From positions 84,202 through 148,201 of the forward strand of contig JAGAIY010000016.1 in NCBI GenBank assembly GCA_017626355.1: DNA of 64,000 nt. The letters run 5' to 3'. Positions 1 to 8,466 of the stretch are shown piece by piece. This DNA is from Bacteroidales bacterium (GTDB lineage: Bacteria; Bacteroidota; Bacteroidia; Bacteroidales; UBA932). Under the pieces are notes generated by a model that was not told the DNA's origin, made no database searches, and saw only the letters and a list, made by a program, of their open reading frames with translations. Position numbers and translations under genes: made by a program. Within the stretch, counting starts at the first letter, position 1. Every line of letters begins with the position of its first letter.

Positions 1-705
1 CCCGGTCTGCTCCGAGAGCTTCGCGGCGATGTACGGCACATAGCTGCTTTCGTTTCTCTTGCCCCTGAACGGTACCGGAGTGAGATAAGGAGAGTCGGTC
101 TCAAGAAGTATTCTTTCAAGCGGAATGTTCCTGACTGTCTCTGCTATTGATGCCTTCTTGTATGTAAGCACGCCCCCGATTCCTATGTACCAGTCTCCGA
201 GCCTCTGGAGCTCTCTGAATGTCTCTGCGCTTCCGCTGTATGCATGGAAGACTCCTCTTGGATTCAGATGTCTGCAATCTTTCAACACGTTGATTATCAG
301 TTCGGTGGAGTCTCTTGAGTGGATTATTACAGGGAGATTCAGACGGTCTGCCAATTCGAGCTGTATCTTGAGGGCTGCCTCCTGTTCCTTTACGAACTCC
401 TTCGACCAGTAGCAGTCCATGCCGATTTCACCTATGGCGCAGATGCTTCTGTCCATGTACGGCTCCATAAGTCCGAATTCCTTCTCCCAGTCAGCTCCGA
501 TGGAGGTCGGATGGAGCCCGAGTGTCGGGAATACCGTACCGGCGTGCCTGTCTGCCATGGCAAACATCGTTTCTCGGGAGGTTGAGTCTATGTCCGGGAA
601 TATTATCTTGGTTACGCCGGCTTCCTTCGCTCTGGTTATGGAACCGTCGCCGTCGTCAAGGAAAGCTTCGTCGTAAAGGTGGGCATGTGTGTCTATGAAT
701 TCCAT
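1..705 (-). CDS. tatD: TatD family metal-dependent hydrolase (partial, C-terminus off the window)
   Basis: Translating the minus strand from the ATG at 705 gives 235 codons, open to the left edge. The TatD/YcfH amidohydrolase signatures are all present: DTHAHL (metal ligands H7 and H9), GEIGMD (E93), IIHSRD (H129), FHAYSG (H154) and ETDSPYLTP (D204). Family members are about 260 residues, so roughly 25 C-terminal residues are missing. TatD proteins are cytosolic, metal-dependent 3'-5' nucleases linked to DNA repair and RNA quality control. The gene starts 10 bp after the dprA stop, but a TAnnTTTG box overlapping the end of dprA suggests its own promoter. That box lies only 4 nt from the ATG, so the mRNA may be leaderless. 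Family assignment is secure; the substrate is not. Confidence 0.93.
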   Translation of the reverse strand, partial: MEFIDTHAHLYDEAFLDDGDGSITRAKEAGVTKIIFPDIDSTSRETMFAMADRHAGTVFPTLGLHPTSIGADWEKEFGLMEPYMDRSICAIGEIGMDCYWSKEFVKEQEAALKIQLELADRLNLPVIIHSRDSTELIINVLKDCRHLNPRGVFHAYSGSAETFRELQRLGDWYIGIGGVLTYKKASIAETVRNIPLERILLETDSPYLTPVPFRGKRNESSYVPYIAAKLSEQTG

Positions 706-709
706 TCTG

Positions 710-717
710 CAAAGTTA
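710..717 (-). promoter_or_regulatory. -7 promoter box of tatD
   Basis: The minus strand reads TAACTTTG, an exact match to the Bacteroidetes -7 consensus TAnnTTTG. It overlaps the dprA stop codon. No clear -33 box is visible. Confidence 0.55.
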
Positions 718-1881
718 GAAATTTTTAGTTCTTATGCTACACCTCTGCAGAAGGTCTGTCGACAATAGACCGTCGCTTTCCATGATACTGCACAGATTGC
801 GTACGGTGTGGTAAGGGATCCCTGTGCAAAGACCTATGTCCTCGAGACATATTCCGCGCTCCTTCCTGACGGATGAAAGGATGGCGTGCATCATGTCGAT
901 GCGGTCCTCTCCCATGCTTTGCGAATACATGTTCATCAGAACTTCCCTGTCTGACGGCTTCGCTGCTTTTTTCCTCATCTTCATGCCCAGACAGTCAAGG
1001 AGATCCTCCACGGAGGTGAGAGGTTCTGCGATCTTTTCCCTGATCAGTCTGTTGCAGCCTTGCGAGCGTAGGTCGTCGGCCCTTCCCGGAAGTGCATAGA
1101 CCTCCCTGTTGTATGAGAATGCGAGTCTGGATGTCATCATCCCGCCACCCTTTATCTTCGATTCTATCAATATCGTGGCTTCTGACAGTCCTGCAATGAT
1201 TCTGTTGCGCCGGAGAAAATGCAGGGCGAGGGGAGCCGTCCCGGGCGGATAGTCGGTGATGAGGGCGCAGCCGGGGGTTGAAATCATCTGTCTGGCGGTT
1301 GCCTGGTTCCTGTGGGGGTAGATGGATTCCGGTCCTGTGGCCATCACCCCGATAGTCGGCAGGCCGCATTCGAGTGCCGTCCTGTGGGCGCAGATGTCGG
1401 TGCCGAGTGCGAGTCCGCTCACTATCAGCGGGCGTTCGCCGGAGTCTGCCAGGCCTCGTACGGTCTTCTCGCACCATTCCCTTCCATATGGTGAAATGTC
1501 TCTTGTACCGACAACCGAAATCCTTCTTGAAGGCTTCCAAAGTTCCTGCACGGGGGTCTCGCTTCTTATATAGAGACCCACGGGGGCGTCTTCGCATTCT
1601 TTCAGGAGGGAGGGGTATCCCTGTTCCGTCCAACCTATATAATATATCGAGTCCTTCTCAAGAGACGCTAGCTCCCTGTATGTCCTGTCGAGGTCTGCCT
1701 CATGAATCAGGTTCCTGTGGCGGGAGTACGGCCCGAGGAGGCTGTCGAGCTCACCGCTGCTCATCCTGAATATGGCCTTGGCGCTTCCGGAGTATGATAT
1801 GAGTGCAAGGGCTGTCTTGGGCTCGAACCCGAATATCCGTCCCAATGTGCAGAGACAAACTTTTTCTTCTATGTCTTTCAT
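715..1881 (-). CDS. dprA: DNA-processing protein DprA
   Basis: DprA (Smf) binds incoming single-stranded DNA and loads RecA during natural transformation; it is also widespread in bacteria not known to be competent. The 388-residue protein has an N-terminal helical region (about 1-80), then the DprA Rossmann-like domain with VVGTRD (123-128), SGLALGTD (155-162) and RRNRIIAGLSEA (224-235). A C-terminal winged-helix domain occupies about 320-385. The length is normal. It lies downstream of queA on the same strand behind a strong hairpin terminator, and no consensus -7 box is seen in the gap. Expression may therefore depend on read-through or a non-consensus promoter. A short hairpin touches the start codon (separate entry). 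Confidence 0.95.
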   Translation of the reverse strand: MKDIEEKVCLCTLGRIFGFEPKTALALISYSGSAKAIFRMSSGELDSLLGPYSRHRNLIHEADLDRTYRELASLEKDSIYYIGWTEQGYPSLLKECEDAPVGLYIRSETPVQELWKPSRRISVVGTRDISPYGREWCEKTVRGLADSGERPLIVSGLALGTDICAHRTALECGLPTIGVMATGPESIYPHRNQATARQMISTPGCALITDYPPGTAPLALHFLRRNRIIAGLSEATILIESKIKGGGMMTSRLAFSYNREVYALPGRADDLRSQGCNRLIREKIAEPLTSVEDLLDCLGMKMRKKAAKPSDREVLMNMYSQSMGEDRIDMMHAILSSVRKERGICLEDIGLCTGIPYHTVRNLCSIMESDGLLSTDLLQRCSIRTKNF

Positions 1882-1897
1882 GTCCTTTTTTAGGACA
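1881..1897 (-). promoter_or_regulatory. Hairpin abutting the dprA start codon
   Basis: On the minus strand TGTCCT pairs with AGGACA across an A-rich 5-nt loop. The last A of the stem is the A of the dprA ATG, and the purine-rich AGGA just before the ATG is inside the stem. It could limit translation initiation. The stem is only 6 bp, so this is tentative. Confidence 0.35.
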
Positions 1898-1908
1898 ATT
1901 ATATGATT

Positions 1909-1944
1909 AAAACCGCCATCCCGAAAGAACGGAATGACGGTTTT
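1909..1944 (-). terminator. Intrinsic terminator downstream of queA
   Basis: AAAACCG.CAT.CCG pairs with CGG.ATG.CGGTTTT around a six-base loop and is followed on the minus strand by TTTTAAT. The plus strand also ends in a T-rich run, so it may act in both directions. It separates queA from dprA. Confidence 0.75.
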
Positions 1945-2006
1945 TCTTTATTTTATAGCGATTTTTTCTTTTTCTTTAAATCATGTGACTTTTTTAAAGA
2001 TTATCG

Positions 2007-3056
2007 TCAGATGATGAGGAGGGCGTCGCCGTATGGGCCGAACTTGTAGTCCTGTTCCAAAGCGGTCTTGTATGCCTTCATTACGTTTTCGTAACCTCCG
2101 AATGCGGCGACAGACATGAGCATGGTCGAGCCAGGCCTGTGGAAGTTGGAAACGATGGCGTCCGGAATCGCGAACCTGTAAGGCGGGAAGATGAACTTGT
2201 TTGTCCATCCGTCGTAAGCGTTCACTTCGTCATTTGTGGTGACATAGGTCTCGAGTCCTCTTATCGTGGTGATGCCTACGGCGAGAACCTTGTGTCCTGC
2301 CTTCTTTGTCCTGTTTATGGCCTGTGCGGTCTCTTCTGTGATTATGAGCCTTTCAGAGTCCATCTTGTGCTTGGAGAGGTCTTCTACATCCACTTCCCTG
2401 AAGTGTCCGATTCCCATGTGAAGGGTTATGAATGCTTTGTTTATATCCTTGAGGATCATTCTGTTGAAGAGCTCGCGGCTGAAATGGAGACCTGCAGCAG
2501 GGGCTGATACGGCGCCTTCGTGCTGAGCAAATATGGTCTGGAAGTTCTCCTTGTCTTCCGGAGTTACAGTTTTCTTTACCCAGTCAGGAACCGGTGTCTG
2601 TCCGAGTCCGAAGAGGGTTTCCTTGAAGTCTTCGTAGCTTCCGTCGTAAAGGAATCTGAGGGTTCTTCCTCGTGATGTGGTGTTGTCGATGACCTCGGCT
2701 ACGAGGCTTTCGTCATCTCCGAAATAAAGTTTGTTTCCGATACGGATCTTTCTTGCAGGGTCCACAATCACATCCCACAGCCTCTGCTCCCTGTTCAGCT
2801 CTCTGAGAAGAAAAACTTCGATGTCAGCTCCTGTCTTCTCCTTGTTTCCGTATAATCTTGCAGGGAAGACCTTCGTGTCGTTGAGGACAAAGGTGTCTCC
2901 CTTGCCGAAATAGTCGATGATGTCCTTGAAGAGTCTGTGCTCGATTTCTCCTGTCTTCTTGTTCAATACCATCATCTTGCATTCGTCGCGCCATCTTGGC
3001 GGTTCTTGTGCGATCTTGTCTGCCGGAAGGTTGAACTGGAATTGTGAAAGTTTCAT
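2007..3056 (-). CDS. queA: S-adenosylmethionine:tRNA ribosyltransferase-isomerase
   Basis: QueA transfers and isomerises the ribosyl moiety of SAM onto 7-aminomethyl-7-deazaguanine in tRNA, giving epoxyqueuosine at the wobble position of GUN-anticodon tRNAs. The 349-residue product begins with the family-typical [11 protein letters not shown] and contains [11 protein letters not shown], the AAGLHFS segment near residue 190 and the [13 protein letters not shown] block near the C-terminus. Length matches the family (about 340-355). It is followed by a terminator. No other queuosine gene is in the window. I see no exact TAnnTTTG box upstream, although the region is AT-rich. Confidence 0.96.
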   Translation of the reverse strand: MKLSQFQFNLPADKIAQEPPRWRDECKMMVLNKKTGEIEHRLFKDIIDYFGKGDTFVLNDTKVFPARLYGNKEKTGADIEVFLLRELNREQRLWDVIVDPARKIRIGNKLYFGDDESLVAEVIDNTTSRGRTLRFLYDGSYEDFKETLFGLGQTPVPDWVKKTVTPEDKENFQTIFAQHEGAVSAPAAGLHFSRELFNRMILKDINKAFITLHMGIGHFREVDVEDLSKHKMDSERLIITEETAQAINRTKKAGHKVLAVGITTIRGLETYVTTNDEVNAYDGWTNKFIFPPYRFAIPDAIVSNFHRPGSTMLMSVAAFGGYENVMKAYKTALEQDYKFGPYGDALLII

Positions 3057-3163
3057 AAATGTGTATGTAACAAAATTTTAAACTGCAAAATACATTACAT
3101 TATACGGTTTTTCGCAGTTTTTGTTTCACTTTTGCTCGGAAAATGTGAAAAAAGTTTTCCTTG

Positions 3164-3775
3164 TCAGATTCCGGCCTCTCGAAATACCTCTGCAATAGAG
3201 GGATAGGTGTTGACTACGAAAGCAGGCAGACTGGATTTCGCCACCCACGCCGCTTTGGATATGTCCTCTTCTCTCTGGGGCGTAAGGTCGGCCGGGTCGG
3301 TGTGGAGCATGTCGTACCACCATGTGTGCTTGAGGTGCCAAATGCCGTCTCTTCTGTAGCAATGGTCGGTTATGCAGATGAGGTCCCGGAGCACGAGGTC
3401 ATCTATTCCTGTCTCCTCCTGTACTTCTCTCAGGGCGGTTACCCTGATGTCCTCTCCGGGATCCTGATGTCCTTTCGGCAGATCCCAAAGACCGTTTCTG
3501 CTGATCAGAAGGAAGTCTCCGCGTCTGTTCGAAACAAGTCCTCCTCCGGCGTTTACCTCCTTGAATTCGGCGCAGATTTCAGCATATGTATGTCCTATGT
3601 GGTCTGTGGGCATGTATATGTGGTCGAGAGCGCCGGAGGTTTCCAGCATTCCGACGAGAGAGTGTATGTCTGTCTTGCTGCCGGTCCTGAATATTATCGC
3701 GTTGGGGTCGTTGAGCGACGGCTCCTCCAGGCCGCATATGATAAGACAGCGTTTTTCAAAGTATATTTTGTGCAT
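3164..3775 (-). CDS. NUDIX hydrolase
   Basis: This 203-residue protein carries a complete Nudix box at about 102-124: G-x5-E-x7-REVQEETGI, the Mg2+-binding loop-helix that hydrolyses nucleoside diphosphates linked to another moiety. The preceding segment, LWDLPKGH, is also typical. The N-terminal ~75 residues are not recognisable and may be a specificity domain. Substrate cannot be read from the sequence. It is divergent from pyrE, and the two genes share about 105 bp of AT-rich upstream DNA. Confidence 0.9.
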   Translation of the reverse strand: MHKIYFEKRCLIICGLEEPSLNDPNAIIFRTGSKTDIHSLVGMLETSGALDHIYMPTDHIGHTYAEICAEFKEVNAGGGLVSNRRGDFLLISRNGLWDLPKGHQDPGEDIRVTALREVQEETGIDDLVLRDLICITDHCYRRDGIWHLKHTWWYDMLHTDPADLTPQREEDISKAAWVAKSSLPAFVVNTYPSIAEVFREAGI

Positions 3776-3792
3776 TATACCTATAATTTTAT

Positions 3793-3800
3793 TATATTTG
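3793..3800 (+). promoter_or_regulatory. -7 promoter box of the pyrE operon
   Basis: TATATTTG matches TAnnTTTG exactly. A TTTTG lies 22 nt upstream inside the start of the NUDIX gene. The predicted leader to the pyrE ATG is about 75 nt. Confidence 0.6.
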
Positions 3801-3879
3801 CACGATATGTGCCTTTGCTATGTGCTATGCACCTGCAAATATAGGCAGAAGAACGGAAAAACAATAAAAACAGAACAAT

Positions 3880-4518
3880 ATGGAATCAGTAGAGAAAGCG
3901 GTTGCCAAGTCTCTTATGGAGATCAAGGCAGTCATGTTGAGGCCGGAAAAGCCGTTTGTATGGGCTTCAGGCTGGAATTCACCAATTTATTGCGATAACA
4001 GAAGGATCCTTTCATATCCGGAGATACGTCAGAATGTCTGTACATGGATGGCGGATATCATCAGGAAGCAGTATCCAGATGTCGAGGTCATCGCAGGTGT
4101 GGCTACAGGTGCCATTGCCCATGGCTACCTCGTGGCTCATATTCTCGGAAAGCCTTTCTGCTATGTGAGACCTAAACCGAAGGATCATGGAACAGGCTCA
4201 CAGATCGAGGGAATCCTCGAGGCGGGCTCCAAGGTCGTTATCGTAGAGGACCTTATCTCTACCGGTATGAGCAGTCTTGCAGCGAAGAACGCGCTTGTGA
4301 ATGCCGGTGCTGACGTAATGGGTATGGTGGCGATATTCTCATATAACTTCAATCATGCGCGCAAGGCCTTCGAGGATGCGAATGTGGAACTTACCACGCT
4401 TTCGAATTACGATACTCTCATCGAGGTTGCCAATGAGATCGGTTATGTGAAGGATTCAGATATAGCTGTCCTGAAGGAGTGGAGATATTCTCCGTCTACA
4501 TGGAGGAAGAACGAGTAG
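3880..4518 (+). CDS. pyrE: Orotate phosphoribosyltransferase
   Basis: PyrE converts orotate and PRPP to orotidine 5'-monophosphate in pyrimidine synthesis. The 212-residue protein has the PRPP-binding motif VVIVEDLISTGMSS at about 119-132, plus the N-terminal WASGWNSPIYCDNR segment and the flexible KPKDHGTGSQIEG loop near 98-111. Length is normal. It is first in a tight plus-strand run with the SRPBCC gene (3-nt gap), an RNA methyltransferase (ATGA overlap), a TPR protein and a permease. Confidence 0.96.
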   Translation: MESVEKAVAKSLMEIKAVMLRPEKPFVWASGWNSPIYCDNRRILSYPEIRQNVCTWMADIIRKQYPDVEVIAGVATGAIAHGYLVAHILGKPFCYVRPKPKDHGTGSQIEGILEAGSKVVIVEDLISTGMSSLAAKNALVNAGADVMGMVAIFSYNFNHARKAFEDANVELTTLSNYDTLIEVANEIGYVKDSDIAVLKEWRYSPSTWRKNE

Positions 4519-4521
4519 GCT

Positions 4522-4983
4522 ATGGCAGTGGAGATCAAAAGCAAGCGTGCTGTCGTATCACGCCCTCCTTATCAGCTCTATATGGCCTTTACGGACATGC
4601 GTAACTTCGTGCAGTATCTTCCGGAGGACAAGAGGGGTGATGTTCAGGCGGACTATGATTTCATCCATGCGACAGTGCAAGGGTTCGACATAGGGGTGAA
4701 GGTAAAGGAGAGGACTCCGTATTCGAAGATGGAGTTCGTCGATGACGGGGCGCCGTTTCATTTTACCCTGACTATGCACTTCGATCCGTCGACTGATCCC
4801 TACAAGACAGATTTTCAGATTGCGGTTGACGCGGATCTGAACTTCATGATGAAGACGCTTCTGGGCTCGAAACTCAAGGATGCGCTTGACAAGGTCGTGG
4901 ACTCGCTTGTCGCTGTGTCAGAAGGCAGGATGCCGGAGGGCTTTGATCCATCGATGTATCCTGAAGGTTTCGGAACGAAATGA
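4522..4983 (+). CDS. SRPBCC (START/Bet v1-like) family protein
   Basis: The 153-residue protein has the SRPBCC layout: an early beta-strand, a short helical pair with FTDMRNFVQYLPE, a central beta-sheet with several charged strands, and a long C-terminal helix (about 105-135) with KLKDALDKVVDSLV. Such folds bind hydrophobic ligands; no ligand can be inferred. No signal peptide, so cytosolic. The start lies 3 nt after the pyrE stop, so the two are cotranscribed. It recurs beside pyrE in Bacteroidales as far as I know, but a functional link is unproven. Confidence 0.75.
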   Translation: MAVEIKSKRAVVSRPPYQLYMAFTDMRNFVQYLPEDKRGDVQADYDFIHATVQGFDIGVKVKERTPYSKMEFVDDGAPFHFTLTMHFDPSTDPYKTDFQIAVDADLNFMMKTLLGSKLKDALDKVVDSLVAVSEGRMPEGFDPSMYPEGFGTK

Positions 4984-6362
4984 TGAATCCTGACTTCAGA
5001 AGATATCTTGAAGAGGCGATAGGGCATGAAAATGCTCTTGTCGCTTTTTCTGCTTTTGAACAGCCTGCTTCCGTTTCCGTGAGAGTGAATCCTTTCAAGA
5101 AGGTAGGTGATTTCCGCGGCAGGGAAGTACGTTGGAACCCTCATGGCCGCATACTTGAGCAGCGTCCGGTCTTTACTCTTGACCCTTTGTTCCACGGCGG
5201 TGCATATTATGTCCAGGATTCCTCCTCGATGTTCGTGGGACATGCATTCAGGACCTTGCTGAGCACTTTCAGGAAACCATCAGGCAGACATATCAGGGTT
5301 CTCGATCTTTGTGCCGCTCCCGGAGGCAAGACTACCGATCTGGCGGCTTCTCTGCGTGAAATGTACGGAGACGGTTTCATCCTCGTGTCAAATGAAGTCA
5401 TGAAGGCCCGTGTAGGGGTTCTGGCAGACAATGTTGCTTTATGGGGTGATCCCAACGTGGTGGTGACATGTGACGATCCGCGTGCTTTCGCCGCTCTGGA
5501 TGGATTTTTCGATGTGATCGTGGCGGATGTCCCGTGTTCCGGAGAGGGAATGTTCCGTAAGGATGAGGAAGCGCAGAAGCAATGGTCAGTGGACAATGTT
5601 GCGCTTTGCGAGGCAAGGCAGAGAAGGATAGTCGCGGATGTATGGCCTGCACTCGCGCAGAACGGCCTTTTCATATATTCGACATGTACGTTCAATACAA
5701 AGGAAAACGACGGGAATGTCAGCTGGATCTCTGAGGAACTTGCGGCGGAACCTCTCTTGAAGGAGGATGTTCTTGCCGGTATGTCCGGGGTCATCAAGAC
5801 GGAGTTCGGTTACAGCCTTGTGCCTGGTCTTGTCGAAGGTGAGGGACAATATTGCAGCGCTCTTCTCAAGACAGGGGCATCTTCTGCCGGGCCGGTTCCG
5901 CTCCGACCTGCGAGAAGACGTGCCGTTGCTGATGACGGAAAAGGAACGGTGCCTTCGGATGTGTCCCGTCTTTTCGGCAGGGAAGTGTTCCTGAAAAGCA
6001 GGGGAGGGACGATAATAGCGATCCCGGCGGACCTGAAGGATGATGTGGCCCTTCTTGAGAACTTCCTGCATGTCGTGGCATCAGGCTGTGCTGCCGGCGT
6101 GGTGAAGGGCAGGGATTTCGTCCCGGATGCCGATCTTGCCCTGTCTCTTATGCTTGCTGAAGATGCATTCCCTGCTGTTGAAGTTGACAGGGAAAAGGCT
6201 CTGGCCTTCCTGCATAGGGATGCGGTCGTTCTGGATGATGCGCCGAGAGGTTATGTCCTGATCAGGTACGAAGGCGTAAATCTGGGTTTTGTGAAGAATA
6301 TCGGCAACAGGTGCAATAATCTGCATCCTCAGAGCCGTAGAATCAGAATGAATATAAGATGA
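4980..6362 (+). CDS. RsmF/NOL1-NOP2-Sun type RNA cytosine-5 methyltransferase
   Basis: A SAM-dependent RNA m5C methyltransferase of the RsmB/RsmF superfamily, presumably acting on rRNA. It has the SAM-binding motif LDLCAAPGGKT (109-118) and the two catalytic cysteine motifs VADVPCSGEG (C186) and YSTCTF (C236). After the catalytic core (to about 300), a C-terminal region with VNLGFVKNIGNRCNN resembles the RNA-binding domain of RsmF. The 460-residue length also fits RsmF better than RsmB. Two ATGs (4980, 4983) are possible starts, and the first overlaps the SRPBCC stop. The target base is not determinable. Confidence 0.9.
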   Translation: MMNPDFRRYLEEAIGHENALVAFSAFEQPASVSVRVNPFKKVGDFRGREVRWNPHGRILEQRPVFTLDPLFHGGAYYVQDSSSMFVGHAFRTLLSTFRKPSGRHIRVLDLCAAPGGKTTDLAASLREMYGDGFILVSNEVMKARVGVLADNVALWGDPNVVVTCDDPRAFAALDGFFDVIVADVPCSGEGMFRKDEEAQKQWSVDNVALCEARQRRIVADVWPALAQNGLFIYSTCTFNTKENDGNVSWISEELAAEPLLKEDVLAGMSGVIKTEFGYSLVPGLVEGEGQYCSALLKTGASSAGPVPLRPARRRAVADDGKGTVPSDVSRLFGREVFLKSRGGTIIAIPADLKDDVALLENFLHVVASGCAAGVVKGRDFVPDADLALSLMLAEDAFPAVEVDREKALAFLHRDAVVLDDAPRGYVLIRYEGVNLGFVKNIGNRCNNLHPQSRRIRMNIR

Positions 6363-7270
6363 TGAGGAAATTTATGGTTGCAGCAGTGTGTATGCTGCTT
6401 TCTGCCTCGGCTTTTGCCCAGGCGGATAAATATGAGCAGAGGTATGACCTGCTCGTTTCGAAGCTGGGACCGGCAGGAGTCGGAGTAGAGACTATTCTGA
6501 ACAACTGGGAGAAAGCGGACTCTACGGCTTCCAAGATGCTTCTGGGACGTTTCAACTACCTGTTTGCGAAGGCTCAGAGCATGCAGGTGGTGGTGAAGGA
6601 CAAGAAGAAATACCTTGGAATGGAACCGATACTTGCCTTAAAGGACAGTACGGGCACTGATGTGTATTATTATCAGGAGATGTTTTATGATGATGAACTG
6701 TACGGTCAGGCCATGAGGGTCGCTGACAGGGCTATAAACATGCATCCTGAAATGCTGGATTTCCGTTTCCTCAAGGCCAATGCCTATATCGCTTATGAGA
6801 AGGAGAGCCCGGACATGGCCAGAAGCTATCTTCTGTCATTGGCTGATGAGAGCGTTTCACGAAGGATATGGCTTTACGGGGACGAGCCTGCAGATGCAGC
6901 CTTCTTCTCCGATGCGATGCTCGAGTACTGCTTCACCTTCTATTCCATCGGCTCACCTGCTGCGATGGATGCGTTTCTTGCTCTCTCGGAACGCATGACT
7001 GAACTTGACCCTGATAATCCTGCGTTCCTTAACAATATAGGTACATATCATCTCCTTGCAAAGGAGGATTACAAGACAGCCCTGAAGTACTACAACAAGG
7101 TTCTCAAGGCCCATCCTGATGATTATACAGCCATCAAGAACTGCGTGCTTCTCGCAAGAAAGCAGAATAATGTCAAGCTGGAGAAGAAATATCTCCAGAT
7201 GCTTGAACTGCATGGTACCGAAAGCGAAAGGATGACAGCAAAGGCAAGACTTCAGCAGCTCGGAAAATAA
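6359..7270 (+). CDS. Exported tetratricopeptide-repeat protein
   Basis: The 303-residue protein starts with a signal peptide (MMRKFMVAAVCMLLSASAFA, cleavage after SAFA) and continues with helical repeats. A clear TPR pair lies at about 210-265: AFLNNIGTYHLLAKEDYKTALKYY then KAHPDDYTAIKNCVLLAR. It is probably a periplasmic scaffold. It overlaps the methyltransferase stop (ATGA) and is 2 nt upstream of the FtsX-type permease, so the pair may work together at the envelope. No specific partner can be named. Confidence 0.8.
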   Translation: MMRKFMVAAVCMLLSASAFAQADKYEQRYDLLVSKLGPAGVGVETILNNWEKADSTASKMLLGRFNYLFAKAQSMQVVVKDKKKYLGMEPILALKDSTGTDVYYYQEMFYDDELYGQAMRVADRAINMHPEMLDFRFLKANAYIAYEKESPDMARSYLLSLADESVSRRIWLYGDEPADAAFFSDAMLEYCFTFYSIGSPAAMDAFLALSERMTELDPDNPAFLNNIGTYHLLAKEDYKTALKYYNKVLKAHPDDYTAIKNCVLLARKQNNVKLEKKYLQMLELHGTESERMTAKARLQQLGK

Positions 7271-7272
7271 GG

Positions 7273-8466
7273 ATGGATGCATCTTTCTTCATATCGCGCA
7301 GGCTTCGTTTCAGGAGGGGGATCGTCACGGCTTCTATAGCCGTGAGCTTCCTTGTGATGATCCTGGCTGTCTCCATTTCTTCCGGTTTCCGTCATGCCAT
7401 ACGTGACGGCCTTTCGGAAGTGGTCGGTGACATACAGCTTACGCCTCCGGATCAGAATGTGCTTGATGAATCGTCTCCGATAGAGGCAGAGGCGGAGTAT
7501 CTCAGGTCACTCGGGCAGATTGAAGGGATAGATTCAGTCATTCCTGTGGTGTACAGGGCCGGAATCGTCAAGAATGGTGACAATATCCACGGAGTTCTCT
7601 TCAAGGGAACTGTCTCGGGGCCCCAGTCCATGTCCGGGACTGAAATACCGGACAGCATTCCTCTTCCCGTATCCATCCCTAAACGTCTGTCTGAGATAAC
7701 TTCACTTGAGTGCGGTGACCGTATGCTTGCATACTTCGTGGGAGAGAAGGTAAGGATGCGTCAGTTCAATGTCGTCTCTGTGCATGATGTGATGGTTGAG
7801 GCTGACGACAATCTTGTGGTCGTGGCTGAACTTTCCGACCTTCAGAGGCTCCTTGACTGGGACCGTAACGAAGTGTCAGCTATGGAGATCATCCTTGACC
7901 CTTCATATAAGGACGAAGAGGCCGTCAAGGAGATCACGATGACGGTCGGAACCATAGTAAACGCATATTCAGAGGACAGCGAATCGCCTGTCATAGCGAC
8001 ATCATCCATGTCGAAGTTCCCGCAGATCTTCGACTGGCTGGATCTTATAGACTTCAATGTGTTCTTCATTCTCCTGCTGATGACCATCGTCGCAGGCTTC
8101 AATATGATATCCGGCCTTCTGATCATGCTGTTCGAGAATATTCCGACAATAGGTCTTCTCAAGGCTTTGGGCATGACAGACAAGGCCATAGCCAAAGTAT
8201 TCCTTTCAAGTTCTGCCGTCCTGGTAGGGAAGGGCATGCTTGCAGGAAATGCTCTGGCTCTGATCTTCTGTCTTGTTCAGGGGTATACAGGGCTGATTCC
8301 GCTCAATCCCGAGAATTATTTCGTATCTTCGGTTCCGGTCCATATCGATCCGGCCTGGATACTTGCGGCGGACTTGACAGCCTTTGTAGCGATAATGCTT
8401 CTGCTTCTGATACCTTGCATCTTCATCTCCAAGGTGGATCCTGCAGATACGGTCAGGGTTAGTTAG
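7273..8466 (+). CDS. FtsX-like ABC transporter permease (LolC/LolE type)
   Basis: The 397-residue protein has an N-terminal membrane segment (about 17-37), a roughly 220-residue extracytoplasmic domain and three C-terminal membrane segments, the topology of LolC/LolE permeases that release lipoproteins from the inner membrane. GLLKALGMTDKAIAKVFL (about 296-313) is the cytoplasmic coupling loop typical of FtsX/MacB/LolE families. No ATPase is adjacent, so a LolD-like partner must be elsewhere. It ends the pyrE operon, and its stop codon interlocks with that of the convergent MltF-like gene. Confidence 0.88.
   Translation: MDASFFISRRLRFRRGIVTASIAVSFLVMILAVSISSGFRHAIRDGLSEVVGDIQLTPPDQNVLDESSPIEAEAEYLRSLGQIEGIDSVIPVVYRAGIVKNGDNIHGVLFKGTVSGPQSMSGTEIPDSIPLPVSIPKRLSEITSLECGDRMLAYFVGEKVRMRQFNVVSVHDVMVEADDNLVVVAELSDLQRLLDWDRNEVSAMEIILDPSYKDEEAVKEITMTVGTIVNAYSEDSESPVIATSSMSKFPQIFDWLDLIDFNVFFILLLMTIVAGFNMISGLLIMLFENIPTIGLLKALGMTDKAIAKVFLSSSAVLVGKGMLAGNALALIFCLVQGYTGLIPLNPENYFVSSVPVHIDPAWILAADLTAFVAIMLLLLIPCIFISKVDPADTVRVS

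Noticed and set aside
995-1633. 212-codon minus-strand frame inside dprA
   Set aside because: Arg/Pro-rich composition typical of an out-of-frame reading; dprA is complete in the other frame.
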